DNA of 64,000 bases. Origin: Rotaria sordida (lineage: Eukaryota; Rotifera; Eurotatoria; Philodinida; Philodinidae). Below the pieces are notes generated by a model, which did no database searches, was not told where the DNA came from, and saw only the letters and a list, made by a program, of their open reading frames with translations. Each line of letters begins with the position of its first letter. The first letter of the stretch is position 1. The stretch lies in the NCBI GenBank assembly GCA_905250125.1, contig CAJNOL010000046.1, positions 1 through 64,000 of the forward strand, given 5' to 3'. Below are positions 32,121 through 44,932 of the stretch, in pieces. A program made the position numbers and the translations under genes.

Positions 32121-35100
32121 GGATCTGAGTCTTACGTGAACGTGGGTGTAGTTGTTGGTGTGACTCTTGTTGTCTCGCGCATCCCCATCCTGGCAATACT
32201 GAACCGTGTAATATGACAATATATGATCGTTTATGAGAAAATAAGGAATGTGCACAGTCATTTGCGGACATGTACGGATGTGGTATTCATCGGCATGGGT
32301 GGTAAAAAGGGAGACACGCCTGCTTCATATATGCTGTATATCATCATGCACGACAGTATATAGTAGCCGTATATTCAACTTTCGAGATGTACAGCGTAAT
32401 TGGATCAGCATAACAGGACCAGTGAAAGAAAGAAACAATGCCTTCGGCTTAGATACCATTTATCGCATACTTGTTTGATTCTTTCTACTTCGCTGTTTGA
32501 ATATGTCTTTTTTAGTGTCTATCTTATGTCTGCATACATATATCGCAGAATTTTAAGAGCATATATGCAGCAGTAAGTCATGACATTGGTCTTAGCTAAT
32601 ATAGAATTCTACTAATTAAAAACTATATTAAATGAATGCTGAAAGAGAAAAGAAATAGATGTAAGTGCAATACAGTAGATGACATTGTCTAAAATACGTA
32701 AACTACAATATATAAGTATAGAGTATGGTCATAAGTTGATAGTATAAGTATAACATAGAGGGGATTGAGTATTAGTTGTATGGTAGGGAAATACTTACAT
32801 CAGAAGATATAGAATCTAGGATATAAATATAACATAGAAATCTAGGGAGAAGGGGCATGATTAATTATATATAGACTGATAAATAAGAGTAAAGGTCAAA
32901 GCATAGAGACATAAAATAGAACGGATGATAAAAAGTGTATCAGTACAGAGTAGAATACAAACGAGAACATGTTCGGAAGTATAAACATAAAGTAAGAACC
33001 ATCGAGAAAACTTTATCAACAATGTGTGTAATTGCTTAATTTCTTTCTTTATTTTAAATCATTTTATTAATTAAATTTATGCAATAATAACTTCTATTTA
33101 ATAAATTTATTTGCTTTTTTTGATTGAAAATCGTTCTATTGTGTGATATTACAGCCAGCTAGAATATATGATGAAACCATTAGGTATCATATAACTATAA
33201 ACCGTCCTATGAGAAATAAATCTACAAAAAAGACAATTATTGTGTCCTCGTTTGCTTTATTGTTCTGCGTTTGACTTCTTTCTCTTCAACAACATTAGTT
33301 TATTCATTATTTTTTCATCATTATTTTATTATTTGGTTAGTTGTAATTCGTTTTTTTTATGATCTGATAATAATTCATGCAATAATAAATGTCAAATTTT
33401 AGATTATGTTACAGCGGAGTGGAGATAGATAAGATGATGATCACGATATTTTGAATACAGTCATCATTAACGAGAAAAAATTGATCATATCACACATTAT
33501 GTAAATCATCTTATAGATCAAATGTTTGATTAATTAACGGAAATTTTAATTTTATAATCATGGTGATCGTAGTATTGTTGTTTTAGTTGATTATAATTTT
33601 TGCTATTATTTTGAGAATGGTTCGTTGAAAAAGTCCAATTTGAATGATGAAGTACTTGTTGCACAAAAATGAGATAATCAATACTGTAGCTTTAATTCTG
33701 ATAATGGAACGTTTATATAAAATTCAAAAAAATTAGTTTATAATCTTTTTGGAACACAAAAGAATCAATATTTGTCGGAGTTTACTTTAAAATATCAAAA
33801 CGTAAAATTTGTTATGTACTAATCGAGAATAGATAATTTTCAACTGATTGAAAGTTTTCTATGTGGATTTAATTAGGGTATGAGAGTGTAGATATTTTGG
33901 TCACACATACCCTAGTGGCGTAGTCAACGGTGAGCTAGAGGAAATTGAGTACTCCTTCTGTTATTGGTCGAAGATATGCCAGCTAACCTCTACCACAAGT
34001 CCTTCCACCAAAGACAGTTCGACTATCTGAGTCCTCACTGTCAAAATCCTGATAAGATAGAAACTGTACAATTATACTTATTGTATTTCTATTAATCTAC
34101 TGTTTCAGAGCGTATTATTTAATCGGACTGTAACGACAAAATATGATGAACTGAAAGAGTACTGCTACTACAAAGCTTGATATTGATATTTATTCAATTA
34201 CTTTGTACCTGCAGTCTTGTGTATATCACATAGAACAAAAACCTTATATAGATGAGAGCACAAAAAAAAAGGGAAGGAGACAGATGAATTCAACAAAGAG
34301 CAAATGAAGCTATTAAACAGAAATAATTTCATTATTAACATGCAGATGTATTCAGAATCCATTAGAATTCAATTGTGTGAGATGCTGAGGATTCACATAT
34401 TTTTCTTTACCAGACGAGAAATTGGAAGAGAGATTTAAAAGTAAAGAAAGACTTGTTACAGAACCAGATGCTATATGTGGTCAACTGTAAAAACGATTGA
34501 ACCGATATTGATATCATTTTCTCCCTGATATTCTCAATTCTTCTTTTGTTTCTTCGTTTCGTTCTCATTCTCTCTATTGTTCTTTTCTGTGTTCATGGCT
34601 CTCCTATATAAACGTGACATTCTTAAGGGTACTCCTTCCGTTTTCCGGAGTTTCTGAAGAACAATTCCTCAAAAAATTTTGAAATTTTCAGGGCAGAGAG
34701 ATCTTGATAAGTACAGCAAAAGTTGTCATAGACTCAAAGTTCCTGGATGCTCTCTTCTATGAAATACTAAGATCATAATAGTGAAACATGACTCCAAGTT
34801 TTGCCCTCGTTTCTCCAAGATGCTATGTTCGATTGAGCTGAAAATTTTGTTTTCAGGTACTAGATAATGTTTGGAGTAGGTACTTTTCTTTTTAGTTTCT
34901 TTTTTTTTGTTCTTCGAATAAAAAAAGGCAAAATATCGAAGGCAGTCGAAAAAAACGCCCGTTTTTTTTGTATAAAGCTTTTTTGTAAGAAAAAAAAATC
35001 AACAGGACACTATTTTTTGAACAAAAAGAAATGCCCACTTCAAACAGTGTCTAGTATATGTGAAAACAGCTTCAGCCCGATCGAACGTACAATACCGAAG

Positions 35101-35169
35101 AACTTGAGACGCTTCTGCACTTTTTTCATTAAAAAAATTTGATTTCTTCTCAAATTTTTTAACCTTTAA

Positions 35170-35446
35170 CCCTTTCAATCCTGACATTTTCTTTCGTTCT
35201 GCACAAAGTTGAAAAAAATCACAATTTTTCTCTCTCTCTCTCTTGCATTCTGCTTTAGATAATCAGCTGCACACAAATTCTAGTTTCATTATTTCAGTGC
35301 GAAAAAATAGATTTTCGAAGCGAGAAAAATAGTCGATTCTTTAGACACACAGGTGATATGCATCATGTAGGAAGATGATAGAGCACAAAATTTTTCTTTT
35401 TTCGTTCTGCATGTCATCTATGAGATGACTTTCAGGATTGAAAGGG
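35170..35446. mobile_element. piggyBac-like MITE with TTAA flanks
   Basis: A 277-bp unit bounded by perfect 15-bp terminal inverted repeats, CCCTTTCAATCCTGA at 35170-35184 and its complement TCAGGATTGAAAGGG at 35432-35446. It is flanked on both sides by TTAA (35166-35169 and 35447-35450). A TTAA target duplication with termini beginning CCC is the hallmark of the piggyBac superfamily. A sub-terminal motif TTTCGTTCTGCA occurs near both ends in direct orientation. No transposase frame fits, so it is non-autonomous. A (TC)n run lies inside near 35230-35242. Confidence 0.75.
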
Positions 35447-36155
35447 TTAAAGACAATTTTCGGGTCCCAAAATATACTTAGTCGATAGATACTACTTGAA
35501 ACTAATACAATAGCCACAAAAAGAAAAAAACAAAAAATTTTGAGTGAGGAAAGGAGGGAGTGTACCATTAAGATGTAGAGTAACTTAATAAACATTATTA
35601 CCGAATTCGACGGTAAACTACTCATCCACTTTGTCGTTACAATGATAATTTTATATTTATCATTATTATGCCGGACTGCACTTAAAACGAAAATACGATT
35701 TGCTTCAATTCACAATTCTATTCATTTATTTTCGATATTTTGGCTAACTTAACTTTAACAAAAAAATTTCGTCTTCGTTATATTAAAATTTGATTCAATT
35801 TTCAATCGATACATTGTTGTTGAAATCAATGATATGATAGACAAAGTATGCCTTTATGTAAATGCAATGGTCTTTACATAGCTGCTTCAAACTACTATAA
35901 CTTAAATGAAGCATAATAATTTTCAACAATTTATTTGAAATTACCTACACGTGTGTCGAGAATGATACTTGTTTCTTCTAGAAAGACTCATATAATTTTT
36001 CAAGAGTTATTTACATCAAGTTCGTTGGGGTGCATTATTTGTTCTGTATAATAAAAAGAAAAAATGCCATGTGTCAGATGACAACTTTCATTTTTATTAA
36101 AAAAAAAAAAGCAAAAACAAACATCATTCAGAGTTCTTTCATTTTATTTTAAAGT

Positions 36156-39100
36156 ATGTTTCTTACGATTGTTTTTGTCGCAACTATTGCGTGTCTTATT
36201 GCTACTTACTTTTGGAGAATTAATCGTCAATATGATTATTTCAAATGTCGAAATATTCCAGGACCACCACCTCGTTTCTTCTATGGTCATTATAAAGAGT
36301 TTTGGTCAACAGAGACTTATTCTAAACAATTACAAAAATGGACTCGTCAATATGGATCAATCTATGGATTATTCGAAGGTATAAAACCTATGTATGTTGT
36401 ATCAGATGTTAATTTTCTTCAAGAAATTTATATCAAACAATTTTCATCATTCCATTCACGGTCTATTTCGAAGATAATGCGTGTAGAAAATGATGGAAAA
36501 ATTCATTTATTTAGAGCAACTGGCACACGATGGCGCCATCAACGAGACATTTTTAATTTAATGTTTTCAACTGCTAAACTTAATACAATGATACCTTCGA
36601 TTAATGATTGTCTTAATACAATGTTAAATAAAATAGCAAGAAATAAGAATAAAGAAATTAATATTTTTGATTTTTACAAACGAATGACTATGGATATCAT
36701 ATGTGAGTTAGATCTATTTGTCTATCATAATGAAATGTATAAGTACTCATTTGATTATATTTAGGTCGTTGTACATTTGATATTAATGCTAATTTTCAAA
36801 ATAATATTAATAATTCATATTTACAAAAATTCGAAGAAATGTGTGAGATAAATACAGATCAATTAACTATTTTTCAATTGAGCAATTTAATACCATTTCT
36901 TGCTCATCCTTTACATGATTTTCTCTTTTGTCTATTAGCCGTTCGTAGAAGAGCAGCTGAATTAATACCAACATTAAGAAATTATATTGAAGAATTTCCT
37001 ATTTTCTGTTTGATTAATCGAATTTATGAAATTGCTAATCTTCGAAGAACATCAGTGCCAGAGGCAAATGAATGCATAGATTTCTTACAATTAATGATTG
37101 ATACTTCTACTAATGATGAAATAACAGTAAGAATATTAACTAATACTTATTACAGAATTATTAGTGAAGGTTTACCGAGAGTTATTTTTTTTTCGGAATT
37201 TATTGGTTCTTTTCAAAGTTCCAAGATATTTTTTTTTATATTGTATATTATGGAAGTACGATACCTTTGATAAGATTAATCTAAATATAAATTAATTTTT
37301 TTCCAGTGGATTTATTCTCAAAACATTATGCTATCACTAGCGAGAACCCGTGCATACTACACGGGTATTTTTTTCTCTATCGTATGATCTCAAACCTTTA
37401 GTCTTTCACTCGTTAACAGATATACACATACTGGGCATGATGTACATAGAAGCCCTACAGTATCATAGCCTCATCTCTCTATAGCCTTAACTTCTACAGC
37501 CTGACGCCTCTACAGCGTTACTCCTTGGCAGCTCTAACCCTCTATACCCTTATTCCGTTAGAGTTTTACCATTCTATAGCATTATCTCCTTTGTAATCCA
37601 GCCCTCTATAGCCCTACCCTCTATAGCCTTCCTCCCTTATTGCCTTACTCCTTTCAGGGCCTATGGGTATTCCCATATAGTAGCCCTTGAGAGACTATGG
37701 GATACTCCCACAGGACGGGCCTTGACAGCCTACATGTTCCCCAATATAATGACTCTTCAGGGCGTATGGGCATCCCCATAAGATAACTCTCGGGGACCCA
37801 TGGGGGCCCCATATAATAGCCTTTGAGGAACTACTGGTACTTCCACAGTATGGGCCTTGAGGACCTATGAGTATCTCCATATAATAGTCCTTGAGGACTA
37901 TGGGTCCCCCCCCCCCATAAGATAGCTCTTGAGGATCCATAGGTGCCTCCATACAATATCCCTTGACAGCCTAAGGGTACTCCGTATCATGCCCTTGGGA
38001 CCCTCCTCCTTATAGTCTTATTTGATCTTTAACCTTTGACCTGGCACAGAGAAACACACAAACAAACACACACTGAACATTATATATATGGATAGGGATT
38101 GTCATGCAAACTCCTTAACATCAAATAATTTCTCAGCGGACATATTCTAAACATGACAGCACTGTTTTAAAATTTTTATAGCTAACTAACAACATCGAAT
38201 AGCTTCATAGTTCATACATCTAAGATTCGAGTTTTTATTTAATTTACTCTTTTTTTTATTATTCGCGACTTTTTTCTGATTAGTATCTCATAAAAAGACT
38301 CCTACTATAAATCCTGCAACATAATACCAAATAATTATGTCCTGTAGGATCTATTTCGAATATATTATTCTTTCAGGACGTTTATTATACAAAATATGCA
38401 CACTTTCAAATTCTAATTGCAAATATTCGTTTGTTCTTCTAGGATCATACTGTAGGTCAATTGAGGACAAAAGCATTGAATTCAGATGAAGTAGCAAGTA
38501 ATGTATTGATTTTCGTAGCTGCTGGTTATGAAACAGTATCAACTACATTAGCGTATTGTACATATGTTTTGGCTACAAAACCAGATATTCAAGAAAAACT
38601 TATTTATGAAATTAATCAAAATCCGTCGGATGATATTGATAAAGAATGTATTGATGATGTTGAAACAAATCTTACCTATTTGGATATGTTTATACGAGAA
38701 GTCCTTCGAATGTATCCTATAACTACTAAAGCAATGACTCGTGAATGTAATACAACAACAACTGTTTGTGGACACATCATTGAGAAAGGTCTATTCGAGA
38801 GAGAGAGAAAGAAGTTGTGAAATTAAACAATTATATTTATATTATTCTTTTATTCTAGGATGTATTATTCAACCTGATATTTTTAGTATTCATTATAATT
38901 CAGATTTGTGGGGTCCTGAAGATCCAAATCTTTTTCTACCTGAACGACATCAAATAAAACGTCATTCAATTGCTTGGATGTCATTTGGTGTTGGTCCAAG
39001 AAATTGTGTAGGCATGAAATTTGCTTTAATGGAAATAAAAATTTGTTTGATTCAATTACTTCGTCAATATCGAATATTACCTGGAAATAAACTCGAACAA

Positions 39101-39169
39101 GAGTTCAAATGTAAAGAAAAATTTATAATTCAACCCAATGCTATATTTATCAAACTTGAAAAACGTTGA
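36156..39169 (+). CDS. Cytochrome P450, clan-3 (CYP3-like)
   Basis: Four coding exons, 36156-36702, 36765-37126, 38443-38788 and 38859-39169, give 521 aa, a normal microsomal P450 length. It is a haem monooxygenase expected on the ER membrane. Residues 1-19 are a hydrophobic anchor, followed by a proline-rich NIPGPPPRFFYGH hinge. The I-helix oxygen-binding motif is AAGYET (about 330-334, with Tyr where Thr or Phe is common). The K-helix ExxR is EVLR (389-392). LFLPERH fills the PERF position. The haem loop FGVGPRNCVG places the cysteine ligand near residue 468, followed by MKFALMEIK as in CYP3 proteins. The third intron boundary is unusual: 1.3 kb (37127-38442) carrying a Helitron-like insertion, against 62-70 bp for the other two introns. 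All diagnostic motifs are intact. The substrate cannot be predicted. Confidence 0.93.
37337..38098 (-). mobile_element. Non-autonomous Helitron-like element in P450 intron
   Basis: Read on the minus strand, the element starts with TC (38098-38097, TCCCTATCCATATATATA) directly after a host A, and ends with CTAG (37340-37337) directly before a host T. A 7-bp hairpin, ACCCGTG and CACGGGT around a 7-nt loop (37346-37366), lies 5 nt before the CTAG. TC...hairpin...CTRR inserted between A and T without target duplication is the Helitron pattern. The 762-bp body has no Rep/helicase coding and encloses a minisatellite. The hairpin is closer to the end than usual, so the class assignment is probable rather than certain. 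Confidence 0.65.
37420..37995. repeat. Degenerate minisatellite inside the Helitron-like element
   Basis: Two related arrays. About 37430-37650 repeats a CTCTATAGCC(t/c)TA-like unit of roughly 15-22 bp. About 37655-37995 repeats a roughly 40-bp unit of the form CCTTGAGGACCTATGGGTA then CTCCCATATAATAGC, about eight degenerate copies. Units contain a GGGTAnTCCC near-palindrome. The array is much richer in G+C than its surroundings and has a run of C near 37906-37917. Confidence 0.8.
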
Positions 39170-42100
39170 ATTGAAACAAAAACGCATGATTTAATCTGCT
39201 ATTGTTATGTAGACAACACAACAAGAAAATAATTTTCATTTTACACTTTGTATGAGTGTTTCTTTGTTTTTCTCTATTTTCATAATTCAAGAATTTTATT
39301 GCGAATTCGTTTATGAACGAATAAAAAAAACATTTTGTGTATAGTATCTCTCAGTTTTCCTACTGCACATTTAAAATTATGTGTAATGCATCAGTGATAA
39401 AATGACAAAAAGAATGATTTTATATGAAACTGAACAATTAGAGTATCGTGTCTAACTATTGTTTTAATCTCGAGTTATAATCATATATGAATTTTTTTAA
39501 TGTAATATAATGAGTTTCCAACATAAAACACCTGAGAATTTCTGCTGCTGATGCTTATAAAATAGGCAACCAGAATATTGCCTTTCATAAGAAAGCTATT
39601 CGGTAGTAAATTTCATCTCAGTATAGATTTATAAGATTTCATATGAAATAGTTGAAATCTTCCTTTATGTGTATGTTAATAGTAGAATAATAGAATAAGA
39701 TTGGTTTTTTATTTGAATTATTACATTTTCCTCTAACTAAATTTTTGAGAATATATTTAACAAAAATTGGCATTATTTCATTTACTTTCCATTTACATCT
39801 ATGCATAAGCATTTGGTTGTAATGAGTATGATCTAATATTTGCATTTACTATTCTAGTCATCATTGTTGTTATATGAGATAAGAGTTAAGTATGTGTTTG
39901 TTTTACAATCGAACAAGAATAGGTAGACAAGTTATTGATTTACGAGAGTGAAAGGGGAACATATAATCAAAGCAGGTTTCAATTCTTAATGAGCTAAATG
40001 CGGATGTGTACAGAATATAAAAGTAAAAATATAAACAATTCAAAATTCAAAACTCATCTATTTCTATATGTTAGATCAGGATATGCTTCATTTATTACCT
40101 AAGAAATATTAAGTAAAACATAATTCATCTGCTTAGATGCTATTTAGTATAGTTTTTTTAAGGAACTGAGTTTGCATGAAATTTACTTTGAGAAGATTGA
40201 AAATGTTTCTAGTCTGACTTTTTGTGTCAATATATGATCTTGTCTAAATTTCAAAAAGTATTAAACTTCATGTAATAAATGTCCTTCAATCAGATGCTAT
40301 ATAAAATAACCGACCGTGAGAAATGAACAGATTGAAATAATTCGATTTTATCACTGAGTTAACAATGGAAAAGAATAACTGAAGAACATTGTGTCTAGTC
40401 TTATATTTAGTATTACATAATATGTCTATGACTGAGTCGTAAAGAAAACTATTGATTAATGTATAAATGTCAGAATGCATTGAATCATGATTGCTTACTA
40501 TTTTTTTTTCTTGATGAAAGTACGTGTGTTTCTTTGCAATTCTTTTTTTTTTTTTAAATATTTATCATGTTCACATTGTAGAAAAGCACGTTCGTCGTGA
40601 CATAGAAATATGAAAAATAGAAATAGAATGTAGAAGAATTTCAAATTTTTGATTAGAGGAAATATTCAACAAATAAAATAAATAAAAGAAAATTTGTTAA
40701 TATTATATGTCTATTTACAGACTATGTAATCAATTATATTCTGATCAGTTTTGTCTTGTAATAAAATGTCACTGCCGTCTACTTGCTTCTTCTGTTGAAT
40801 AATCACAGTGAAGTGTATTATTCATGTTGTCTCTTATTCGCATAATACTAATATGAGATAAATTATATAAAGAATTACGATTTTTAGACTTCTATATTTA
40901 ATGATTTTTCAAAGGTTAATTGATTTTATAATTATCGTCATTGATGAAATATATTTTCATAAATTGTAATATCAAATGAAAGTGAAATCAACGAATAATA
41001 TTCTTTAGTCATACATAATTGCATGATGATTACGATTCATTGATATTTGAAATCTATTGATGTATATGAATACGAATGCTATTCATCAATGGTCTAGAAT
41101 TTCATGTATAAGAACGAAACAAAACCAATCTATTTGTACACATCAATTTCGCACTATGAGTTTTTATCAATAGATCTGTCAATGTTTCTTTGTCTTATCC
41201 TTGGTAATCCATTTATTTAGATGATTATATATTGAAAAACAAGTAAATTTGTTTATAAGCTCTAATTATAAACTATCTAAAGATATATAATTATTAAATG
41301 TAATATTTGATATAGGTTTTTTCAATTAACTAATTTTCAGCAATATTCATCAGTTCATACGAACGATGTTTTAAATCGAATTTATTTTACTTAAGTTTAG
41401 TTCATCGAAGCTTTGTTGATGATTGCGTTAAGGTATTGATTAATAAATTATTAGACTAGCTGTAACAGACTTGCAAAATTTTAGTTATGTCAATTGCATA
41501 TACTGTTAATTATTTTTGTTTAAGTTTACGTATTTATTACTCACAAAAATATCCTGAATAATATTGATAACACTACCACTGTATGTTCTTAAATATTTTT
41601 AATCTGTGCTTGAGTGTTTATTATTAAAAACTGAAGTTAATTCGTTTATGATTTTAACGAAGTTAACGATCATCATTCATAAAACATATCGACTTGTTAT
41701 GAATGATACTTGTTGTCTATCTTTTTTATATTGAAATCAATACTAGATTTAATTATCATGTTCAACAATATATTGAAAGAAACTTAAGAATAAAACGATA
41801 AAGTTTTATTGCTCAATGTCTTATGTGCTGCTGGTCAAGTTGCAATTAATATGACTTATTTCATCGTAGTTGTCTACAAATATAATATGAAGTATACTGG
41901 TCTCTTGTAAACATATAGTGATTGACAAATTATATAGTCAACAGACATATCATCAATTCATGATGAACACAATGTCAATAATAAATTTCTTTATGGTTCA
42001 ATTCAGTTCAATTGATCTATTCCCTGAATATTAAATATCCTATACTAAAATATCGTTTTTGTTATTCGTCTGATGTTTTTCATTATTGACTTTTCTTTGA

Positions 42101-42586
42101 AGCGAAATCTTTTGTTTTTTTCTTTTAATATAGAAATACTCTACAAAAAAAAACAAGAGTATATATAAATATGATTCTTATAGCTAGAAGTAAGATTCGA
42201 AAAACATGGATTATAAATATCTTTTATTTGTTTAATGTAGACTTGACTAGACTATTGAATTGTTTCTTTTCAATGAAATTTATTCAATAATACCTTATCC
42301 TTCAATACATATACACAATCGGGCATATGCATTCTTCCATTCAACGGTGAACTTTTGACCAAACTTTCTTTCTCTTTTTTTTGCATTTTTTTTTTCTCTT
42401 ATTCTCCTGTTCTCATCTATAGACCGATGTCCCATAGTTGTAATACGTACTGACTCAATCTTTTTTTTTTTTCTTACCTTTGTCACGATTCTGTCTTATT
42501 CATCAGTCTTTTATATAAACATTACAAGCAATAAATAGTCTTTTTATTATTCAGTATTGATTCCAAAAACTCGACATTAATATAAA
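39170..42586. other. Intergenic region, 3.4 kb
   Basis: AT-rich, no gene or recognisable repeat seen. The P450 3' flank lies on the left and the LRR gene promoter on the right. Oligo-T tracts near 40501 and 40543 are the only notable low-complexity features. Confidence 0.5.
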
Positions 42587-44932
42587 ATGTATCGAATAAA
42601 TTATGTTTTTCTCTTGATATTCATTAGTATATCAAATATTTTTACTGAAATTACGTTCAATTCTTCAATATCAACGACATCATCAATGTTAACAAATCAA
42701 GATATGTTATTATCATGTACCTATTGTCAAACAATGGCATGTCGTTGTTCTTCAACGAAAAAAATTTTAAATTGTTCATCTTATTTATTAAATTTAACAT
42801 ATGCTTCAAATTGTGCAAACAATATGATAATATGGGAAACAGTTGATTTTTCATCACGTAATTTTGAATCATTTGATTCAACAAAACTTTTATCATTACG
42901 TATGTATCATTTATTATTAAAATCAAATTTAATTACAACTATTGATGAAAATACATTTGATACAATTGGTAATATTCTTATTGAACTTGATTTACAAATG
43001 AATCAATTATCAAATATATCATCAAAATGGTTTAATTCAAAATTAAAACAATTAAAAATATTAAATTTAGCATTAAATCAACTTGAATCATTTATAGAAC
43101 TTGATCATATTCATTTACCTAATTTACAAGAATTAAATTTATCATGGAATCAAATTGAAATATTTCCATATCAAATTCATCAATGGAAATCATTAATTAA
43201 ACTTGATTTATCATTTAATAAATTATCAAGTATACCGAGATATGCTCTAATGGGTCTTCAAAATTTAACATGGTTATCATTAGCATCAAATCGAAATTTA
43301 ACTTGTAAGTAGATTAATAATTGATAAGTTATAAATAATTTTTTTTGCCACCAAAAAACATCCAGTGTTAAAGTCTCTACAAAACTTCTATCGAACGTTT
43401 TTTTCTGTAGAAAGTTATGGAGAAAAACTTACTGAAGAATACTGAACATATATATGTAAGGACAGATTTTCTATGCCATTTTATTTTATATATATTGAGA
43501 ACATTTTAAAATTTTCTAGAGATATAATAGAAAAAAGTGGAGATATTTTTCAGTAGTCTGACACGCACTCTTGCTCGTAATAGAGTTTCAAGTTGGTTTG
43601 AATCAAAGTGAATATCGGAAAACTTAACTTTTCAAATTTAAATTAAAACTAATCAAAATTACTTACCAAAATAACAAAAACTTGAGTTCAAACAATATTA
43701 TTTTATCTTCGTTCAGCGTTGTTTGTCAGAAGCTTTGAAACTTCAGGTTTAAATAGCTGAATTTTCGCAAGCGCACAACACTAAGAAAATCGATAGATGT
43801 CTCAAGGATTGATTCGACATTTATTCACTTCATATTAGCTACTAGCATGCTTTTCAAAGCTTATAATGTGTTTCGATTCGTTTCATCTGAATACTGAAAA
43901 TTAACAAAATTATAGTAAAAACATGAAGAGGACCATTATTTATGGTTCACTCTTTTAATATATATATATATATATGAAAGATAAAATGGCATTTAAATGC
44001 ATGATGTAATAAGAGATGTACAAAATCATATTTCATAAAATTCATTAAGGAAAATAATATGTTCTAAATCAAGAGTACGGTGAATATATATATGTATTTA
44101 TTTGTTAAACTTAGGTATCATTCAAGATTCATTTAAATATCTTAAATCATTAAAATATCTTGATTTATCAAGTACAAATTTATTTGATCTTGATGGATGT
44201 ATATTTATTCAATTAACCGGTTTACGTACACTTAAAATTGAACGTGTTCTAATTAATTGTTCATCTTGTTGGCTGCCTATAGCAAAAAAAAATTCAATTA
44301 TATTATATGGACAATGTCTTAATAATATAACAATACAACGACTTGATTCATTAACTAATGAACAACTTCATTATTCATGTTCAAAATCATCTATTGATTG
44401 TTCATCAGATTATTGTGAACCAGGTTCATTCAATAATGAATATAAAACTTCGTCATTTGGTAAATTATCAAATTTAACTAACAATTCTAATACATCAAAA
44501 AATCATACAATTAAAATAATTCTTAGTATTATATTTAGTATAATTACACTTATTATAATTATTATTATAATTATATTAATTTATCGATGGAAACAAGGTA
44601 AAAATTTAATATGTTGTCAATTTCTATCAACAACATCATCAACAATGACAGAAATAACACGACGTCATCGTCGTCAACATCAAAAACAAATAATCAATAA
44701 AAATCCTACGATAATCGAATCTATTGTTACACATGGTACAAATATGAATGTACCACCATATCCACATCATGATAATGAATATTTAACAGAAACAACTTCG
44801 AATAATAAACGAAAACTTTATAATCCTATGTTTATGAATTCTCCGAAATCAGATCCAAGATATCAACAATCAATAGGAGTATCAAATGACAATTGTTTTC
44901 ATAGTAATCAATCGTATTCTGAAAATTTATGA
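42587..44932 (+). CDS. Leucine-rich-repeat single-pass transmembrane protein
   Basis: Two coding exons (42587-43304, 44115-44932; 810-bp intron) give 511 aa. Residues 1-20 form a signal peptide. A cysteine-rich N-terminal cap (CTYCQTMACRCSSTKKILNC) precedes about six to eight leucine-rich repeats (residues about 85-290) with units such as LKILNLALNQLES, LQELNLSWNQIEIFP, LIKLDLSFNKLSSIP and LTWLSLASNRN. The first post-intron unit is LKYLDLSSTNLFDLD. A C-terminal cap follows (INCSSCWLPIA and further cysteines), then a serine/asparagine-rich stalk with NLT and NHT sequons, an isoleucine-rich membrane span (about 372-396) and a basic cytoplasmic tail of about 115 aa (RRHRRQHQK). There is no TIR, kinase or Ig domain, so it is a cell-surface recognition or adhesion molecule of unknown ligand rather than a Toll receptor. 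The intron interrupts the repeat array in phase 1. Confidence 0.85.
43305..44114. other. Intron of the LRR gene
   Basis: 810 bp, no coding signal. It contains an (AT)n run near 43958-43974 and no clear mobile element. Confidence 0.55.

Larger units (their letters stand above)
31690..36155. other. Intergenic region between divergent TPR and P450 genes
   Basis: About 4.5 kb with no supported gene. It holds both promoters. Noted contents: a (GT)n run near 32101-32120; a purine-biased low-complexity stretch rich in ATAGAG/AGTATA around 32690-33000; a less AT-rich patch at about 33890-34060; a TATATAAA-containing segment near 34603; and the TTAA-flanked MITE at 35170-35446. Confidence 0.5.

Noticed and set aside
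34480-34640. Solo LTR with TATATAAA box near 34603
   Set aside because: A TATA-like word alone; no TG...CA ends, target duplication or second copy could be found.
37695-37952. 85-codon minus-strand Gly/Pro/Tyr-rich frame with repeated residues
   Set aside because: Its repetition comes from the minisatellite inside the Helitron-like element; no start context or family.
37420-37995. CRISPR array
   Set aside because: Repeats are degenerate and contiguous without unique spacers, and the context is an animal intron.
36156-39169. P450 pseudogene, because of frame breaks near 36763 and 37190-38440
   Set aside because: GT-AG introns remove every break and the spliced 521-aa product has all P450 motifs.
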